Shown here: in pieces, positions 1 through 13,094 of the stretch
Layout: every line of letters starts with the position of its first letter
Numbering within the stretch: position 1 is the stretch's first letter
NCBI GenBank assembly: GCA_026874595.1
Contig: CM049320.1
Span: 32,146,214-32,210,213 of the forward strand
DNA from: Sipunculus nudus
Taxonomy: Eukaryota > Annelida > Sipuncula > Golfingiida > Sipunculidae
Reading direction: 5' to 3'
DNA: 64,000 nt
The notes under the pieces: generated by a model
What the model saw: only the letters and a program-made list of their open reading frames with translations
Databases searched by the model: none
Told to the model about the DNA's origin: nothing
Position numbers and translations under genes: made by a program

Positions 1-410
1 AAACTGATTAGCGGGTCTTTGTTATATGTGGTTGAAGGTGATCATGCATGTCAGCTCACATACATGCAAAGCGCATGCTTGTCAGTCTAGCTTCATGACT
101 CATAGTACACTTGTGTATATATTTTGTGATGTTGGGCTGTATTTATGTATTTTTTTTTCAGATAATCTTTTCAACAATTAATTTATTGTTACTTTGTTTT
201 TGTTGCACAGATTTGATGAAACCAACCCTTGATCACTTTTACTGTTTTTTGTATTGGTTAGGAGATTATAGGTGAGCTGTATCCATCTTTCAAACCGAGT
301 CTTCAATTTTTTATTTAATTTTTTTTGTCCTATTGTTCAGTTGAACATATTAAATATCTAATTTCAAATCAAACATCCTTTTTGGTATAAGTCAGAGAAT
401 GATGGTTAGA
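1..410. other. No gene recognised upstream of LINE A
   Basis: A+T-rich, no coding similarity seen on either strand. It does not match the sequence upstream of the second LINE copy at 54,188, so the homology between the two large duplicated units begins just after this stretch. Confidence 0.6.
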
Positions 411-3400
411 GGTAGGGGTCATGAATTATGTTTCTGGTTTCAAATTAGATGGCTATTTGAAGTTAATGATTTCCAAGTAAGCAGTATTTAAGGGAGACAC
501 CTGTAAGATTGCTTCTGTAAATGTGAGAGGTTTGAGTAGCCATAGAAAGAGAAGGGAATTATTTTATTGGCTAAACGGGAAATCGTTTGATATTTATTTT
601 AGTCATCGTAGCAATAAAGCTAGTGGAGTCTGTATATTAGTGAAAAAAAACTGGAATTCAAATCAAAGACAGTGTAAAAGATGAATATGGGAGATTTCGT
701 ATTGTCAATACAGTGATTAGATTACATACTATTACATTAGTCAATATTTATGGGCCAAATAAGGATGAACCAGAATTTGTACAAGTCTCATTAATGTATT
801 AGCAGAAATAGAAGTAGACGAACTTATTATTGCCGGAGATTTTAATGTTGTTATAGGCTCACCACTTGATAAAGATGGAAGGAATGAACATACACATGAT
901 AAAGTGAGACAGATACTGAGACAGTGGATGGAATTAGCCCAGTTATCAGACATTTGGAGAGAACAACATCTATACACCTTTAAATACACCTTGCATAAAT
1001 ATAACACCAAACCTGTGTTTTTTTTCGACTGGATTATTGCTTCAACAGTTACAGCTCTCCCTCAGATATCAAGCATGGTTACAAGACTGATCATTCGTTG
1101 ATATCCATTAGTTTAAGTGACCAAAAAGGGGACCTGGATATTGGAAGCTTAACTGTTCTTTATAAAAAGATTAAAATTATATTAAAATTATAAAAGAATG
1201 TATTAAATCAACAGTTCAGATTAATAAAGAAGCTGATCCAGGTCTTTTGTGGAATAAACTCAAATGTCAGATTAGAGGTAAAATCATAGCATATGCATCT
1301 AGGAAAAAGAAATCGAATAAAAATAAATTATTGAACCTAGAAGGAGAATTGCAGGAAACACATTATCATTATAATATAACTTAAAGCCATTAGGATAAAC
1401 TATAATGGGAAACTCTACGAAACAATTATTGGATATTTATTGAATAAAAAACTAAGGGTGCTGTTGTAAGATGAACAAAATGGTATGCAGAAGGTAATAA
1501 ACAAAAAAAATACTTTCTACAATTGGAAAAAAGGTACTATGATCAGAAATATATTCTTAAAATGAAAGACCAGAGTGGTAAAATACTTTCAAATACAAGA
1601 GACATTTTAAATTAACAATTTAGATTTTATAAAGTATTATATTCATCAGCAGGCCCTGATGAAAATTATAGATCAGAATTTTATACCCAGCCTCATTTAA
1701 ACTCACCTGCAGAAGAAGAAAAACACTTATCTGATACAGATTTTACCTCATCTGAATTTGTTACTAAACTTTAAACTTTACAGAATAACAAAACACCTGG
1801 GCCAGATGGATTCCCTGCTGAATCTTATGAAACGTTTTGGGAAGATCTAAAAAAATATTACATTAATGCTGTTGTTTACTCTTTTAATATTGGTTCTTTA
1901 CCTCTGATTATGCGGCAGGGCTTTCTTTGTTTGATACCTAAGAAAGGACAAAGATTCAATACTTCTAAAATATTGGTGCCCTCTTTCATTGTTGAATACA
2001 GACTATACAATATTCGCAAAAACCCTGGCTAGTAGACTTAAATATATCCTACCTCGTACCATAAATTCGGACCAAACAGGTTTCATCAAAAATAGATATA
2101 TTTGGGAAAATAAAATAAAAATCACAGATATATTTGCTTATGCCAGAAAACAAAAAAAATAAACAACTACTTCATATAAATTGATTTTGAAAAAGCTTTC
2201 GACTTTTTAGTATGGTTTCATATTCAGAATACTTTAAATCTTTTTCAATTTGGATTATTCTTTTAAAAAATGGGTTAAAATTATTAATACTTATATAAGC
2301 AGTTGTGTTATAAATAGAGGATGGGCAACTGAGTATTTCACAATTTCTCGTTGTGTAAGACAAGGTGGCCCCTTATCACATTCTGAAATATTAGCATGTA
2401 AATCAGGAATAATTAAACTATTCAGGAAGTATATATTGTTGATAAAGAATATAAATTAATACAAAATGCAGATGGTACCGCTTTAACGCTGACAAGGGGA
2501 TTCCAATTTGTTAAAAAAGCCATTAAAACATTTGCACATTTTGAGAAAATATCAGGACTTAAGGGAAATATAACCGTAGTTATGCCAATACATGATATAA
2601 TTTATGAAGAAGGAAATATAGCGGAAAAAAAATATGACTCCAGTGGTGTTTAGAACCGGTCAAAGTACTTGGCATATACATCCATCCAGACTGGAGGATA
2701 ATGAAGGACATAAAATACAAAGAGGTCCTAAGTAAAATAAAAACAGCTGTTAATACATGGTCCAAGAAGACCATGTCTGTGTCTGAATGGATCGCTATCA
2801 TAAAAGCTCATATTTTGTCAGTATTAACTTATGCCCTTCAGGTTTCACCTAATCCATCAGCAGAGTATATCAAAGAAATTGAATCATTACTTTACAGATT
2901 CATTTAAGGTAAAAAAGACAGAATTAACAGAACAACGCTAGTCGCTCCAACAGAAAGAGGAGGGCTTGGTATGATACATATAAAATAAAAAATGGAAGCC
3001 ACAAAAATTAATTGGGTTAAACGATTTTTATCAGGACACATAGGAGAAGGATGGAAAAATTTATTTAACCAGCAGTTCAAGAGAAAAGGTCAGTTAATAT
3101 TTAAATGTAATTTAGAAAGCACACACACAAAATACTCTAACAAAACATGTCACCCTTTTAGGAAAGAAGTGTAAAAAAATATGGTGTAAATATAATTTTG
3201 ATTAAGTAAATATGTGTCATGATATTTTATCACAAATATTATTCTTCAACTCATGTGTTACAATAGATAGAGATATAGTATATGATAAACTTTTATATAA
3301 AGCTTGTATAAAAAAGATCAGTGTTTTAATTAAAACAATTAATCATAAATATGTATTTCTATCATACAATGAGTTTATAAATAAAACTAAAGCTAAAATT

Positions 3401-4345
3401 AAGAAAATGCATTTTATGAGTTTAGTAGAAAAATTTCCCACTATTTGGGAAAAAAAGAAATAAAAATATGTGAACCTAGTACTATATTATGTAAAACAAA
3501 ATTAAATAAAGTGATGGAAATGAAGAAAGTTACAATTATTATATATAATGAACTTCTACTCAACATTTATACAAAACCTACAAAGATGATTGAAAAATGA
3601 AACAAAGACATGGAATGTGAATGTGAAGAAACAATATTTGAGGCTTTTAATAATATAAAGAAAACAGCCATATCAGAAACACTAAGAATTCAAACTTATG
3701 CATAGATGTATAGCCCTTAACTCATTTATTTACAATTGGAAAGAAAGATCGTATTCTTTTTTTTTCTCTTTTTCTAAAAATGAGAAGGAATCCTTATTGC
3801 ATCTCTTCTTTCAGTGCAGGGTAACCCAGAAAATAATGTTAGAGATGAAAAGCTGGCTTTCTTTCTAAAAACTGTGTTGTATTCAACAAAACGAATTGCT
3901 CCTCACTTGATATATTACTTCTATTATTCAAAAGTTTACATAAATATGTAAATGTAGAGACATATTGCCATACCTTGACAGTTTACAGGCTTATATTAGG
4001 CAGATACATAATATTGAGATAAACATAACTAAACAAAATGGTTATATTATTGTTCACCATATCATATGGAAACTATTAATCAATTACTTAGAATAGTTCT
4101 TTTTTAATCATCATCTCTGAAACATTCCACTGAACATTGATTATATATTCTTGACCCTCTGGATTACCTGTACAAAGTTCATAATGGTTTTGTATTTCTA
4201 TGTTTGTATGCGAGTAATTGTTTGTTGATGTGATGTATTTTTTAATGTCCAGTGAATGTACTTTGTAGTAGCCGTAGTTTGCTTTTCAGGTTTGCTATAC
4301 ATTGTGTGTGTATTTTGTTTGTTTATAATAATAAAAAAAATAAAA
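411..4345 (+). mobile_element. L1/Tx1-like LINE, copy A, decayed
   Basis: Non-LTR retrotransposon remnant. An endonuclease/exonuclease-type domain is readable at about 494-1023 (IASVNVRGL, NIYGPN, AGDFNVV), then reverse transcriptase at about 1790-2480 (KTPGPDGFPAE, IPKKGQ, VRQGGPLS) and a thumb/C-terminal part at 2701-2907. Many stops and frameshifts break the frame. The RT active-site YADD equivalent reads NADG at about 2465-2476, so the catalytic aspartate pair is lost. About 73 bp of the endonuclease present in copy B is missing at 590/591. The 3' end is an A-rich stretch at 4326-4345, and downstream DNA is shared with copy B, so the insertion predates the duplication. L1/Tx1 assignment rests on motif spacing and wording, not on a tree. 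Confidence 0.85.
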
Positions 4346-7300
4346 GCGACTACTTATAACACGGCGTCAAGAAGTCTCTTCATCTTTAGTATATATAACG
4401 ATGGAAATTGGTGTTGATATAAAGCCTTTTTATATTTAAAGTTATTATTTAAAGCCATAAGAACCCCCAAGGACTTCTACTTTAAGTGATCCGAATGTGC
4501 TTCCATAAAGAAGCCACTTTCATTATGACCTCCGTATCACCATTAAAACACACGATTCACTTTTGCCCCAGTGTAATTTGCTTTACATTTTCCAAAATCG
4601 GTTTTTCAACACAACGTTGGTTTACTGTGTGGCAACGTGTTATTTTGCCAGGAAGGATACGATCAAAGAGTAGCGAATCTTGCCTATTGAAAATATGTCT
4701 AAAAGCATCTGGAATCAGTTTACTTTAAACCGGACCCAAAAAAAATCCGAATATCAGGTTTCAAGTTGGTTACAGTACACGGCAGCTTCTTTGCAAATAT
4801 ATCTGGAAATATGGAGCCTTCAAAAATTCAATGAACAGCAGATAACCTCTCCTATATTGCCCTTCAAACAAAATACAATATTGGACGTTGAATCTCTTAT
4901 TTTGGGCCTTCATTGTTTTACTCAAATTCTCCACATAAATGGTTAAGATACACATGTAATTTAAGTTCCCCAATTTTGTGCACACACTTAGTGTGAAGTA
5001 TATCTGTGAAGTCAATGCACACACTTTAAATCAAGCACCTCAGAACGAGGCCCACAGGGCTCACCTATATAGTAAGTAAAATCCAAAGAACCATGTTCTC
5101 AGAAACAAAAGCCTTATACGTTTATGCTTTGATCGTTACCAGTTAATCTCGAGTTTGCGTGTATAGCTTATTATATCTGAATTAGGAATGCATATATGAC
5201 GATAAAAGAGTATTACCGAAATATAACGGTTTTTTTTTAATTCATACTAGAGCCACCTTTATTTTGTATAGCCTAGTTATTCATGTAATATAATCATATA
5301 CCTCTCGGTACGACTGCACGACTTCTGAATTCCATTTGCACAAATAGTGGTCAGCTGAAGGTTGAAATATGATCTAAAATACTAATACTCAAATATGATA
5401 TGAGTAATCTCGTACCTGATCCTGATGCCTGTACTGGTAAAATTAAATTCCCCAAGTGGTTCAGCTTCTTAAAAATGAAAACCTATAAGTTGTCATGATA
5501 TATGATATGGCACGCTCCTCCAGTGGGTTGTCCAGGACAACATTTATGAAAACTTTAGCCTGGTTTCATGCTCTGTGATAATAAAGATATTGGTATTCAT
5601 ACTCATTCGCTAATTTAATTATACCTGACAAGCTGAATTACAAAAACGGTCTAAACAGGAGTTTATATTGATTAAACTACCTATTTAAGAAATAAAATTT
5701 CATTAAGTGAGTATAGCATTATCCCCTCTCAGATAACATTACCCCTCTCGTGTTTACAACAGAACAATTTACTGACTAATATATGTAAACCTGTACTGGG
5801 TTACTTTAATTGCGGCTAAAATAAGAAAACCTTAGGTATACAAATATGTGTAATAACTTTTCATGATCCATCTGGAACTTTATTTCATACCGAAAGAACA
5901 TTTTTGTCATGAAAAGAAGAGCCTGATTGATATATCTTTTTATTGATTGATGCAAGAAATCCGATAAAATTACTAAAGGCTCGGACGTAAAACAACACGA
6001 TTATCGCTGTCTTTGATAAGACTGGATACTTTTTATGACACTTACGAGATATTTATAAAGATAGGTACCAGTTTTACAGGACCACGCGTATAAAGCAACA
6101 TTTTGATTTTACATTATGCCCAACTGTATAGTAAAGAAAAGAGCGACAAAAACGATTTTTGTCCCCATTCCTTTTAAATAAATTTCTTTCTCTCTAGAGA
6201 ACCAAGAAGAAAACAGAAAGTAATAGGTCCGAGATTGAACAAACACTTAACACCAAGAAGGGATGTTATATGTTGAGAGATCCTTTACGAATTAGAAACG
6301 AATAAAACATAAATAAAACATGGTAATACATTGCAATTTATGACCATGACTATTTCTTATAAAAAGATTTTTTTTACGTTTGAGCACCGAATATTCTGAA
6401 AATGTTTTAATCCTCTGAAGATCCCTAACACTCGCCTCTAATAACTAAACCACAAGATTTGTTATATATTTCATATATTTAGAACAAAATATTCTGTCCT
6501 AGGGAATTCCCAAATAAAGAAAATGTACGAATCCTCTAAAGGTATTTAACTATTGCTTAATATTAACTGAATCACAAGATATGTTATACCCATATATTTA
6601 CTGAGGGGTTTCGTATAACGCCTCAAGGCCTCGTATGATATGCTACCTTTTCTTAGATCTATATGAAAAAAAGATGCTCCGTACATCAGTTTACTGAGTG
6701 TGATGGACTTTTCCATATTAGCTAAGTTATGTAATGACCAATAACTTTCTAAAGCGCTTTCTGTGATCAGTTAATGTTGTACTTGTAGTTGATGAAGGAA
6801 GCCAGTTCCTTTTATTTGTATTATTATGCCAAACTTAAAATATATTCGGGATTATAATAGATACTGGATACATTTACCATTTGATAGTAAAATGCAATCC
6901 TCCTCTGTTAAAATAACGATTCCTGATACTCGTGTCGATCATCGCGTGCGCTGACGAGATTAAAAACTTCGACAAAATGTAAATGTATTTACCTACACTA
7001 TTAAATGTTCTCTGCACCTTCTATATACAAACGGTGAACGTATCGAATTTGACATCGCCGTTATGAAATACTCTATTTATTAACTGCCATTGTAAAAAAA
7101 ATAAAAAAAAATAAACGCTCACCACATGTTGACGCTGAATTTGCGTTAAACCTTTTGTAAATTGACTGTCAAGCGTTCATTTAATCGTTCGTTTTCACTC
7201 CTGCCAGCGGCCGAGGGCTGCTTCAGGTGACAAAACAAATATGGGGACATATGTACCCAAAGTAGTAACCACGCTTACAGTGACGACACTCCTTGTCATT

Positions 7301-7505
7301 GGTTCATTTCAACTCATTTGCATAGCCCGGACGGTACTTTTCCAAATATTGCCGACTAGTTACTGTGTATACAGGCGGACTACTAATGAGGGCCTACAGA
7401 AAATGCACATTGTCGGGATGTAGGATAATTTCGAACGATCCCAAATCAATTCTTTAAACGGTTGCGGCTTGAGGCCACGTTTATAGCCAGAAAGGAGCTG
7501 CTTAT
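4346..7505. repeat. Unit A flank, left part (paired with 57356-60170)
   Basis: Non-coding DNA that aligns by eye, in the same order and orientation, with the sequence after LINE B. Examples are the TATAGCTTATTATATCTG stretch at about 5165 and 57972 and the CAGCGGCCGAGGGCTGC stretch at about 7205 and 59923. Differences are large indels: about 215 bp at 4946-5160 and about 340 bp at 6085-6425 are present here and absent from B. No gene is supported inside. Confidence 0.8.
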
Positions 7506-7788
7506 TTCTCTGGTGAAGACGCCTTAGTGTTGACTTACTGTTTAATTCAACCACGAGCTTTCGAAGCTTATGGCTTTTTCATCAGGTGTCAAGTGGAAAG
7601 GTATTGAAATCGGCTGTATATATATGTTAGATAAACAATTTCTAATGACCATAATGCATGGTATAGTGTAATGGATCTGTGATTGGCTACTCTGAATTTG
7701 TATAATGTTGACCCAGGTTCCGAGTGTGTTATTGTTATTTACCCATAATGTTAGGTTATGAGTGTCCGGGTTATTGGACCTAAGTATC
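7506..7788. mobile_element. Insertion unique to unit A, unclassified
   Basis: Shared sequence stops at about 7505 and resumes at about 7789, while unit B carries a different, longer insert at the same place. The minus strand has an open frame with no recognisable domain. I see no terminal repeats clear enough to name a family. Independent insertion versus replacement cannot be separated here. Confidence 0.45.
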
Positions 7789-9792
7789 TCTAACCTCGAT
7801 CCGAATGCAAATGCACATACAGCCTTATAATAAATGAACATTAAAAATGCCATATACTTGCATCTGGATAACTTAAGTGTTACATGTTACAATCACAAAC
7901 TTTAGCTGATTTATTTTTTACAGGAGGGGCTGTTTTCGCAAATTGTGTTACTTTGCATTTCATATGAAGTTGCAGGGTCGTGTGTTAAGCCTATTTCAAT
8001 TGTTACTCATGACATAACACATTACACGTCGCGGACGTGTTGTTACTTGTAAAACAAACCTTTTATGTGGATATTATTTTACATGATATCAGTTTTTTTT
8101 GTCATTCATATTTATTCGTGCACAATTTGCATTAAGCGTGACCAAGCGTGACTGACGAAGCAATTTCAGATAGGAACTGGCGCTATATTACACTCACTCT
8201 CTTCAATGGGCATTTTTTTTTGGCAACATTATCTGGGTATTTGAAATAACCTTTTGTTCGGCCTACGTACAAGTTCCAACTTTTGCATGTATCGTTATCC
8301 CCTTATCCTTTTACTAACAAAGATAAGTTGATTATTATTTCCTATGAATTCGACTGGGTGCCTCATGTGTGGAACTAAGTCAGTATTAACCAGGACGGAC
8401 AAACGGCCATGAATAAAGATAATCCATTCCCCAACTAAAATATATGCAACTCTTGGTGACCTTCACTAGTTATACTTCTGACAATAAGCAAATGGCCGAC
8501 CAATGTCTGATTTGTGATACTTTGGATTTTAATAGAGACAGTCTGGGTTTTATATAAACCCTAAATGGGACGGCAAATCAATTATAAATTATATTTTTTG
8601 TGAAGGGTGATATATAATGTTGACAACCTGCTTTAATGATAAGATGGATAAAACAATGCCCTGTTTGATTGATGTGTTTTAAATAATGTACATATTATTT
8701 GAAATGATCGCAAGGCCGTTACCATAAGTAACATTAAATCTTTAATTATTCTGTTCACTGAAAAAATAGATGGCTGCGATAGTGTTGAGTAAAGCCAGTG
8801 TTTACCCGGTTAATCTAGGGCCTTAGGGTCAGGAATCATATACATTCACATTTGAAAACAAAAGTGAACCTGAATGTTCTATTTTGTATGTCCAGGTAAA
8901 AGATGAATCAGTGTATGATTGGTTTGATAGTTTTCCCTTATTAGGATGCTCCGTAACATATCTCAGATTACACAGACTCACCATAGAGGAAGGGGTGGAG
9001 GCGGTGGGGGTGTTGTATAACCATAAAGCTATTCGTTATCAATTTTCTTCTAAACTTTTCGTTATCAATAAAAGACCTGCAACCAGTTGATAAATAATAA
9101 TACCAACTAATGTTTTATATTTAAATATAAACTGGTAATTTTGATAAAATCTAGAGAGAGGTTTTTGAGACCTCATTAGCTCTGGATTAAACAAGATTCT
9201 ATTACCTTCTCTTTTTCAAGAAGTGTACATAAAGGATTTATTACTGTTTGATCTATACATTCTTTCATCCACGCATATAAAAATATAAAGGGTGTAATTG
9301 AAATCCTTTTTATGTAAATGTTAATTTCACGCTACAAAGCAACGCTTGTCCATCTATAAGACATTTACCATTTAAATTTTCAGAAAATATAAATATTTCC
9401 TATTTTCTACTGACACAGACACACTGTGTTCATCCATCAAACGTATATTGTATTATATTAGCCGTCCAATTAAATTGTCTGCGGTGTCCACTTCAGATTG
9501 GGAGAGATTATCCAAAACAACTTGAATCACGTGAATACAAATGAGTAATTGGTAATCGGTGTAGGTAAGCCCATTTTAACCAACTTTTTAGAGCAAATCG
9601 GAATTGTCTGGAATTAAGAGGATTCTATGCTTCAAATCATACCACAAGAATTCTCTGCTGTGGCATTGTTTAGTGAGTTAACCAGTAAGCGGTCATGAAT
9701 CTACATTGAAAGTGAATTGAAGTGACATTTATGGTCATTTTATACCGTTAGCATATCATTGACATCCTCATTATAGAAAGCCATCTTTTCAT
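7789..9792. repeat. Unit A flank, right part (paired with 61131-63804)
   Basis: Continues the homology with unit B; more weakly similar sequence appears in unit C (13.5-16.9 kb). At 7940-8300 it contains one copy of the dispersed module described under findings (TTTGCATTAAGCGTGACC near 8127). At 8505-8630 there is a single copy of the segment that is tandemly triplicated in unit B. No coding region is supported. Confidence 0.75.
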
Positions 9793-10480
9793 TCAGTATA
9801 CATATAATAACCAATTTCTTTGAACGCATTTTTTGCCTTCTCGTCCACTTGTGTCTTTTTTTCTGTAAACATTGATTTCGAATCCGCTACGATGCCTCAA
9901 AAATTTTTACTCAGGGACCGTCGAAGGATTTCCGTAAGGGCACAACCTCGGATTCTTCTTCATGTTATCAAATTGCACCATGTCGACCATTTGCTCCAAA
10001 GATCTTGTATCGAGTGGTTTCTCTAAGAAAGCTGCCACTTGTTCTATCCAACTTCTGCAATTCGTCTCCAAGTCTTCGTACCTTATGAAGAATATATTGG
10101 CTGCTTTACGGTGGGTCCAATAGGATTTAAAGTGTTCAAACCAACTCCCGCAAATTGTTTAGCCTTAGAGAATATATATCCTACTAAAATTTAATGGGCC
10201 GTGGGCATGATCATTGTGATGAAAATGATAATAGGATACAGCAAGGTCTTTGGGATTCAGGACAATGTATATTATTTTGACTTGCTTTCTCAAAACTTCT
10301 TCAGGAAGGTGTGATGGAGTTGCAGGTGGCTAAGGAACAATGCAGGGCGAGGCTGTTTACTGGCAATCGGTAAATTAAAATCAAGCATGCTTTTCATGGA
10401 CCAGTTCCGGGTTCTCGAAGGCCATGGTTTCTCATATTATCATAATTGCTCTGATAATTGTTGACACCCAAATATTACCT
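9793..10480 (-). pseudogene. Cytosolic sulfotransferase, 3' exon(s), copy A
   Basis: Read on the minus strand this is the PAPS-dependent sulfotransferase fold, central to C-terminal part. In order: RPALFLSHLQLHH (about 10350), IYIVLNPKDLAVSYYHF (about 10280, the conserved arginine of the usual RNPKD replaced by L), CGSWFEHFKSYW (about 10145), FIRYEDLE (about 10075) and FDNMKKNPRLCP (about 9970). The last roughly 75 codons before the break are one clean frame. A stop follows NPSTVPE, one-base indels occur near 10310 and 10170, and the 3'-PAPS-binding RKGxxGDW loop is ruined (frame ends at the stop codon 9793-9795). Cytosolic SULTs transfer sulfate from PAPS to hydroxyl or amine groups; this copy should be inactive. 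Its likely 5' exon is at 12238-12427. Confidence 0.85.
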
Positions 10481-10679
10481 ATTACTATATTTATTTCAGA
10501 TAGCGCAATTTTTACACGTGTGTTTCAAATGCGCTTTACAACTAAATTATCATATTTATAAATAGAACCACATATTTACTAAATTATCAATGACACTAAA
10601 AAGTTAAAATAGTTATATTGGTAAAAATATTATAAAAATATTTATGTTAAGTATTTTATTAAAAAGGTAAGGTTAAATG

Positions 10680-11900
10680 TCCTTTTAAATTGTTTAAAAC
10701 GTGATATTGCTTTCAGTTCATCTGGAATGCTATTCCGTAGCTCTGGACCACAAACACTGAAAGATCGCGAAGCAAATGCTTTCCGTTTCGTAGAGGGTAC
10801 TTACACCCCTGTCAGATCTAAGCTTAATCTGCCCGGTTTCTGTACCTCTATCAGGTTCATTAGGTAATCTGGTGTAGTTTCTTCTAAGCATTTGAAAAAA
10901 AAACAGTCAATACTTTATGTTCAATGCGAACACTAATAGGTAACCAGTGTAACCAGTGCAAATACTTTCGTATTTTCCCTTGTTTAATTCTAATTTTGCT
11001 GCAATGTTTTGCACACGTTGTAGCCTTTTAACTGATCTTTCTGGTAGACCAAATAACATTCCAATGCAATAGTCAAGGTGAGACAGGACTATTCCACTAA
11101 ATATTGTGTGAGTTGCTCCCATCGTGAGTATTGATCTGATCTGCTTAATTGTATGAATATTACGCATTGCAGTTCTACATTTCAATGAAATGTGATGTTT
11201 GAAATTTAGCTGCTTGTCCAGCCAAGCTCCCAAGTATTTAAAAGTATCTGAAAGTTCAACATGTTCTTCGTTTACATTTAACTGAGATTATATGCATTTT
11301 GAGAACTGTGCATTGTTACCAAACATAATGAACTGTTTGAGTCAATCCACGTTTTAATGTCTTTCGCACAAGTTTCTAGTTTTCGGATGTTGGCGTTCTC
11401 TGCTTGACGATTGTTAGCACTGAATGAACACTTAATTGCATGGTCATCTGCATGTCCATGAAGTTGGATGTCTTCTGGAATAACTTGCCCAACTTCCTTC
11501 AGGAACCGAAAAAAGTAAGGTCCATATTCCTTGAAAACTGCCCAACTATTTTCACCCTACACGATCTGGGTCTTAGGTAATTGCCAAACGATTCCATAAC
11601 TTCTCCATTTATACCGAATTTATTTTATAGCCCTTCTAATAAAATTGAGTTATCCACCCTGTCAAAAGCGGCAGACAGATCTATTGCCATCATAGGGGAA
11701 ATTTCCTGACGTTACATCTCCCATAATATATCGTTAGTTTGATTAGTGCAGTTTCACACGAGTGTTTTGCCATGTATGCTGATTGATAATCTGGCATTAA
11801 CTCTTTGCTCTATGTATGTCGATTGAATTCAGACAAGGCTGCTTTCTCGAGTACCTTTTGTAAAAATGGTAAATTTCCCCTACCTTTAAGAAATCTTTAA
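10680..11900 (-). mobile_element. CR1/jockey-like LINE fragment (reverse transcriptase)
   Basis: Minus-strand pieces of a non-LTR reverse transcriptase. AIDLSAAFDRVDNSIL lies near 11690 and the active-site region GHADDHAIKCSFSANN near 11450, with the ADD aspartates intact. WLDKQLNFKHHISLK and IVLSHLDYCIGMLFGLP follow at 11233-11050, and a C-terminal tail continues to about 10700. The pieces are in different frames, separated by stops and indels, so the element is dead. It is 5'-truncated (no endonuclease seen) and sits between two SULT exons, so it probably inserted into that gene's intron. Clade assignment is inference from the typical wording of the C-terminal third. Confidence 0.8.
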
Positions 11901-12237
11901 GAAAACGTGTGCCACAGCACAAATAAGTAACATTACCTACATAACAACAGGAAAATGATTAGTGGAAAATGGGAGCGCAAATCAGTGGAACAATTTTCAT
12001 CTGTGGTCTAAAATACTATAAAATTAAGGTAGATGATAAAGAAACATTATCTCAATACTTATGGTATTTAATTATTCAAGTATTACATCATTGTCAAATT
12101 TTACAAATTATTTATATTAAATTTTATTAGAATGCCTCATGGGTTAATCAAATAACACATAATGTAATGATATATTATTCACAAGGAAATAGTGTATAAG
12201 CGCAAAACATGATAATCTGTGAACAGGTCATTATTAC

Positions 12238-12427
12238 CTGATTTGGGATTTCCACACAGATACACGCCGCCATTGCAAACTTCAAAGTTTCTAAATTTCT
12301 TTTTGGGTTCAGGTTTTGTTACAGACAAGTATGGAATGCCATCAACCAAATGACTGTCATTAATTGTATAGGTCAAATGGTCACTGCTTTCATCGATGGA
12401 TTCCATGTTCCAAGACCAATGGATCAC
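12238..12427 (-). pseudogene. Sulfotransferase 5' exon (PAPS loop half), copy A
   Basis: The open frame ends in FEVCNGGVYLCGNPKSG, matching the start of cytosolic SULTs where F.xRPDDVxLxxYPKSGTTW forms the 5'-phosphosulfate loop. The coding sequence stops exactly at PKSG: the next bases are GTAATA after CAG, a good splice donor splitting the glycine codon (phase 1). The best start is the ATG at 12406, giving about 56 residues before the loop, the usual distance; an in-frame ATG at 12427 is also possible. The exon carrying TTW and the following helix is not found, and the next recognisable exon (9793-10480) is broken, so I call the whole gene a pseudogene although this exon is clean. Confidence 0.75.
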
Positions 12428-12439
12428 AAGTCACAGTAG

Positions 12440-13090
12440 TGCTCATCCGTTCAAATTATATTGGTGGTATTCTTGACTCAAGCAGGGAGTGAAGCTGAAC
12501 ACCAAGTCCGTCAGCAATATAATGGCTGGAATGCATGTCACGTTTTTAATCGTTGTTTGCTTTCTTGAGGGTATGATCTGCACATATATCTGATTATTTA
12601 ACCAGCCTTGTTACCTGTAAAAAAAGGGTAATTTATTTAGGAGAGCCTTATAAACTGAGAGGCAACTGAATTTAGTTATATGAAATATCAGAATCCCTGG
12701 TTGGTGATATTTACCCCTCACAGGTCTAATGCATTTGGTTTATTACAGTCGGTCTATTGCTTCTACTATTGAAACAGTTTACCATCTATTATTATTACTA
12801 TTACTTATGTTGATGGCATGATATGCTGTATGAATTAATGGTTTTATTGGTATATTTATTACAGATATGTTTCAGTATTTTATTTTATAGAGTGTTTTAT
12901 TGCAACTATCTAGTAAATATTTTAGTAATATTGAAGTCTAGGAAGGATAGGAACACTACAGAAATCATACTTGATATCACGTACATTTCCCAACATGTAT
13001 AAAAATTATAAAAATAATAAATATAATTATATGTAAGATGCAGGGGGTTTTATTTGATAATTGACAAGGAATGTATTGCTTGCGATTCAT
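12440..13090. other. No gene recognised
   Basis: A+T-rich DNA upstream of the SULT first exon and therefore its promoter side on the minus strand. No TATA box or other element could be assigned with confidence. The same holds for 13219-13545. Confidence 0.5.
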
Positions 13091-13094
13091 AAAA

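Noticed and set aside
6117-6182. Short frame starting MPNCIVKKRATK that recalls the start of THAP-type DNA-binding proteins
   Set aside because: It ends after about 21 codons, the remaining cysteine and histidine ligands are not seen, and it is absent from unit B.
7542-7853. 103-codon minus-strand frame ending in HLTPDEKAISFESSWLN, considered as a Penelope-like element piece
   Set aside because: Similar wording is seen in some repeats, but no reverse transcriptase, GIY-YIG domain or ribozyme-like structure could be shown, so it is only listed as an unclassified insert.
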